Notes under the pieces: generated by a model
What the model was told of the DNA's origin: nothing
The model's input: only the letters and a program-made list of their open reading frames with translations
Databases searched by the model: none
Origin: Heligmosomoides polygyrus polygyrus
Lineage: Eukaryota > Nematoda > Chromadorea > Rhabditida > Heligmosomidae
DNA length: 64,000 bases
Assembly: GCA_947396885.1 (NCBI GenBank)
Contig: OX377205.1
Span: 50,204,676 to 50,268,675, forward strand
Direction: 5' to 3'
Shown here: positions 60,248 through 64,000 of the stretch, one piece after another
Layout of the letters: every line of letters begins with the position of its first letter
How positions within the stretch are numbered: the first letter of the stretch is position 1
Made by a program: the position numbers and the translations under genes

Positions 60248-60480
60248 AATTGTCCTTATATTCAACTAACGATAAGTGATCACAAGCTTGCCACATTTTG
60301 TTGTTCGTTATCCGGCGAAAAATCCCCGGATAAGGAACAACAAAAAAAGCCAAAACCCACCGGAAACCGGATAACGGATAACGGATAACGGTTAATCCGC
60401 TCATCCCTGATGTGGACTGCAGACAGTAGGCAGATTGGGCCATAGTTGCTAATGTCGTGCACGGCTAATCTAGCGAATCA

Positions 60481-61016
60481 TCTCTTTTGTGGTTACACTT
60501 TCATTTTGGTATGTATCAATGAGCATTATATTTCAATACGAATGTGATAGAAAAAATTTATTCTTTATAAGCCACTCTTTTTTGTTCACCTCCTCTCTAA
60601 TCCTAACGTGGTAGAACCAAAGAATTTATTTTTCACAGAAACACTCGTAGTATTGATGTAATTGTTAAGGTGACAGCTGTAAAAAGGAGCTGATGAGTAA
60701 TGTTGCATACTTGGAATGACGAGAGTCCTAGGATCTTTGAGTCAAGGTTTACAATTTGCTGTCTGTAGTCGATTTTGAATGTAGTAGAAATTTTTATACA
60801 CGTCTGCAAATTAAGACGCATGCCCTCGATCACATTTCTAGTCATACAAAAGCATTTGCTGCTGGAAAAATGGATATTTGGGTAGAATAATTAGGTCTCC
60901 TGATAATTTCAGAATTTTCTGATTTTCTGTTTTCTGGCGTTTTTGGCCTTTCTGTTTTCTGACGAAAGCGATTTTCTGTTTTCTGGGAAATTTTTTAAAA
61001 TTTCCGCCCATCCCTG
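60481..61016. other. Right part of outer hAT-type element
   Basis: AT-rich sequence ending in the TTTTCTG-rich sub-terminal arm of the outer element; no gene seen. Confidence 0.4.
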
Positions 61017-61024
61017 GTGCACAC

Positions 61025-62196
61025 CCCGCCCCTGCCGCCTTCGCTGCCGCAGTGCGACTCCGTCCTTCAACGCTATGCCTCAGCGTGACTGCCGCACTGC
61101 CGCTGCCTGAGGACACTCGCTGCGTCTCAGCCTCGTCCCGTAACAGCTGTTCCGTCTCAATCACGTACCGGCGGAGTGGCGTTCTATCCCCCGCCCTTTA
61201 AACAGAGGCGTGGCAAATGTCTGCGTCTCCACTATCTCGTAAGGCAGCCACTAGACTCTCGAGCAATCGCAGGGGGTTGGGGGTGGGCGGGCCAGGTGGA
61301 TGAGGGGATAGAACACTCGACCCCCATCACGTACCTATTAGGGCTGTTGAGTCCCATCCGCGTACCTATTAGCGACACTGCGTACTAACCGCGTTCCACA
61401 AAGGCAGTTTTCGTAGTGGGACCTTCTGTTGCGTCCCATCTTCGTCCCACAAGAAAAGTTTTCAGGGTTACCATCGCATCCGCGTCTCGTCTGCATCTGC
61501 GTCCGGTCTCGCTTCTTGTGAATCGAGCTCACCTTTAGCGGTTTTGGATGTCCGACTTATCGATCGATTTTTGGGGCTGCCCGCTTTCGGTTTTTCATTT
61601 TCGAATTTTTCGGATATAAGCGGCTGGGGAGCGGGGGGGGGTCACTTTGTACGGCAGGCCTATGCAACGTTCTGTATTGCACGAAATTAAGAGTTCTACA
61701 CAGCACTGGTGTGTTCTACCTAGAGGTGAACTGAGGTAGACCATTTCCGATGTAATTTGGCAATCATGTGTGTTCCTACGAAGGCGGATAACCACTCAGT
61801 TCAAGGTTATCCCTCAAGCCGCCGAAAAATACGCCATAACGCCGAAAAATTTGAAAATGAAAACCAAAGGCCAACGCCCCATAAAATCGATAAGTCAGAC
61901 ACCCAAAACCGCTAAAGGTATGGTTTAATCGACAGCGTGACCACAGCGAAGGTTGCATGCACAAATAATACACGTTCATGCATGGGTTTTGCGAAAGATG
62001 TATGACTCCTCGTACATCAACCAGTAACCTCAGATTTCCCAGGTGTAATACGTGAATTTTTAGGATATTATTACTAAGGCAAGTGATCCATTTAGTCGAG
62101 AATTAGTTTTCATGTTAAACTGATAACGTTATTTCAGATAGATTTTGATCTGGTCACCGGGCATAATTTATGCAAAAAAAAAATCTCATCGGACGA
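61025..62196. other. No gene recognised
   Basis: CGTCCCGT/CCCATCCGCGT-like short motifs recur (61130-61520). They resemble the CGTCC-rich sequence at 63850-63915 near the right edge. No conserved frame. Confidence 0.35.
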
Positions 62197-63785
62197 GGTA
62201 AGCACGTGGCTCAACAACTGTCGGCTTGACGGGTGCTTCGACGTTTTCGCCGTCTTCGGCGGCTCCGGGATTCAACCATTAGAGCGACAGGACGTCGGTA
62301 CCAAACCCAAAGAGTACTATTGTAGTTTAGTAGCGTCTTCCTATATTGTTCTCTAGTGCTATGCCATTAATACTATTAATACTATTAAACACTTCAGCAA
62401 ATTCATTGTTTTGCAGCACGTTAGAAGCAATTCAAGACAATTCCTTGAGGCCAAATGATGAGAATTTTCTTCTTTTGCAGTGTGGTCATTATTCCTTAAC
62501 GCATTGATGACCACGCGACAAGGTGGCGTGTCTGGCGCGTGGAACCTCGCGGACTGTCGATTCTCGTTGGATCACTACTTCGCGATATTCCAAATGAAAC
62601 TCCCTCTCCAATGGTCAGCAACTTATTCGAGGTGACCAGAACAGGTTCGATAGCAGAACGTAGAAGATGTTTTTGCTGGTATAAGAAAGTATGCAGGGAA
62701 AAAGGGCTCGTGTTCGCCGCGAAAATGTGCGGAGGTGGCCATACGATGTAGCAGGTGTTTGAAATATAATTGTCTAGTTTGTTTTCGAAATTTCCAAAAG
62801 AAATGTGACCAATTATTTTGTGGATGACCATTTGTTAGATATGAGTAGCTGTTTGTAAGTAGTATCGATTTTTATGAAGCTTGAATAGTGTGGATTGATT
62901 GTTTTTATCAACGCTTAAAAGTAAAGGCGTCAGAAGTAAGTGACTCTCAAACCACTGTGCAAGTAGCATTGGTAGGATCCAAAATACCTAATGAATATTC
63001 GTAAGCTATGAAAAACCGAAAAATTGGCCACAGTGAACAGTTCTTTAACCGCGGGCCGAAATTGGCCCGCGCGTTCATCAATGGGCTAAGGCACTGTAGG
63101 AAGGTGAATTTTTATTAAGAACTTTCTTCAAAAAAGATATAATTTTGACTTCCTTACACCATGCCTATCTGAATTTTAGATACATATCAACTCATCAGCA
63201 AAATATCCATTTTAGTTCTATATTTGTTCAATTTCGAACAAATGAGAGTCTAGTTTGACATGAAAAATATACGTCTTAAAACGAAAAATGTCCGATGTGA
63301 AGTGAAATTGTAACGGCATATACGTATACTACATAGAGCATCCACATCGACTGCCTCTAGGTATATATAATAATTACAAGAGTATAAAGGAACAAGAACA
63401 CTTCTTAACAAAGGAATATTACAAAACATAGTCAAAAAGTAATACCAGATCCAGGGATTTAATAAAACAATACATTTAATAATAATGTAGTGTTGTTTAA
63501 AAAGTTTGAATATATGTTTGTAATCTGTATATGTTTTAATATATTTGATATATAATATGTGTATTCTTGTTTAATAGTGTTGACAGTATTAATAGTATAG
63601 CACTAGAGAACAATACAAGAAAGTACTATTAACTACATATTGTTGCACAGTAATGCTCGCTGGAGCTGGTACCGACGTCCTGTCGCTCTAGCGGTGAATC
63701 CCGGAGCCACCGAAAACGACTAAAACCTCAAAGCACGTGTCAAGCCGGCAGTTATTGACCCACGTGCTAACCTTGTCACGCACAA
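62197..63785. mobile_element. Possible DNA element bounded by ~220-bp inverted repeats
   Basis: 62197-62420 matches the reverse complement of 63560-63780 at roughly 75-80%: AGCACGTG, CCGGCTTGAC-type, GGCTCCGGGATTCA, AGAGCGACAGGACGTCGGTACC and TTGTTCTCTAGTGCTAT. About 1.1 kb of unique sequence lies between, without a recognisable transposase. The exact ends and target duplication were not resolved. Confidence 0.6.
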
Positions 63786-64000
63786 AGGCACACACACACA
63801 ATTAGTGGGATGTGATTGGGTCCAACGAATCCGCGCGAACTCATCCGCATTTTATGTCCCGTCCACGTTCGACTAGCGTCCCTTCCGCATCCGACTAGCG
63901 TCCCGTCCGCGCTGTAGGAAATTCACAAAACGCGGCTGTGACGAAACGAGTGTCTGAGGCGGAGTGTGCATGCGGCTAAGTTTCATAAGACGCATCACAA

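Larger units (their letters stand above)
58880..60417. mobile_element. hAT-type non-autonomous element (inner)
   Basis: Terminal repeats CAGGGATGAGCGGAT (58888) and ATCCGCTCATCCCTG (60409) are exact inverses. ATCTGGAC and ATGTGGAC flank them as an 8-bp duplication with one change. Near both ends GGATAACGGATA-type repeats occur in inverted orientation. It is 1522 bp with no transposase and contains a SINE and a piggyBac-type MITE. Confidence 0.85.
57790..60480 (-). mobile_element. RTE-clade LINE relic, copy B, split by the inner hAT-type element
   Basis: 57790-58887 carries, on the - strand, the RT palm (KKAFDSFETEAVLEAMLTQG) and post-RT region (PALTYDSETWAIRRQDE, KIRWAGHVTRFADTRWTRAI, VKRTPGRPPTRW). 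The same element resumes at 60418-60480 (matching copy A at 56206-56250, CATAGTTGCTAATGTCGTGCA). 58888-60409 is an insertion between the two parts. Confidence 0.8.
56688..61024. mobile_element. hAT-type element (outer), expanded by nested insertions
   Basis: Ends CAGGGATGGGCGGAA (56696) and TTCCGCCCATCCCTG (61016) are perfect 15-bp inverted repeats of hAT type. GCGCACAC and GTGCACAC outside them are an 8-bp target duplication with one change. Sub-terminal regions carry many TTTTCTGTTTTCTG blocks in both arms. No hAT transposase was recognised. Inside lie a SINE, RTE copy B and the inner hAT-type element. Confidence 0.75.

Overview
The window is nuclear DNA of a nematode, most likely a strongylid (hookworm-like, clade V). 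The evidence is three or more host genes split by short nematode-type introns with TTTTCAG-like acceptors, very long repeat-filled introns, and a dense load of RTE and CR1-type LINEs, mariner/Tc1, hAT, piggyBac-type MITEs, a Penelope-like remnant and a large LTR element. The species-level placement is inference. One 200-base assembly gap lies at 9525-9724.

Host genes are all on the + strand. (1) 530-11375: the 3' exons of casein kinase II alpha (kin-3-like); the 5' end lies outside the window and one 6.2-kb intron carries an antisense CR1-type LINE. (2) 12460-18392: a complete ten-exon mitochondrial cysteine desulfurase (Nfs1) gene of 430 codons, with phases consistent at every junction, one GC-AG intron, and an AATAAA seven bases after the stop. 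(3) 44523-44758: two candidate first exons of an unidentified gene. (4) 51318-52255: four phase-consistent exons of a KATNIP/KIAA0556-type (DUF4457) ciliary protein. Isolated unassigned exon candidates lie at 36411-36482 and 39404-39668.

The centre (22673-35659) is a structurally delimited LTR retrotransposon of about 13 kb on the - strand: two LTRs about 2% different, a 4-bp target duplication, a polypurine tract, a candidate primer-binding site and an LTR TATA box. Its gene order is gag, a membrane-glycoprotein (Env-like) ORF, protease-RT-RNase H-integrase, and then a superfamily-1 (UPF1-type) helicase with a long N-terminal region before the 3' LTR. A glycoprotein ORF between gag and pol, plus a helicase in the slot where env normally sits, is the most unusual system here. 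This copy is inactive: it has a stop in gag, a frame break at the zinc knuckle, a damaged RT active site and frameshifts in the helicase.

The right part (53.8-61.0 kb) is a nest of insertions: a Tc1/mariner element, then a hAT-type element (56696-61016) that contains a SINE and an RTE LINE. The LINE is interrupted by a second hAT-type element (58888-60409), which itself holds a SINE and a piggyBac-type MITE. Other repeats include a 1.8-kb foldback element (46636-48400), two palindromic MITEs, tRNA-Gly-derived repeats, a three-member tRNA-derived SINE family, a Penelope-like fragment with a hammerhead-like motif, and a pair of about 220-bp inverted repeats at the right edge.
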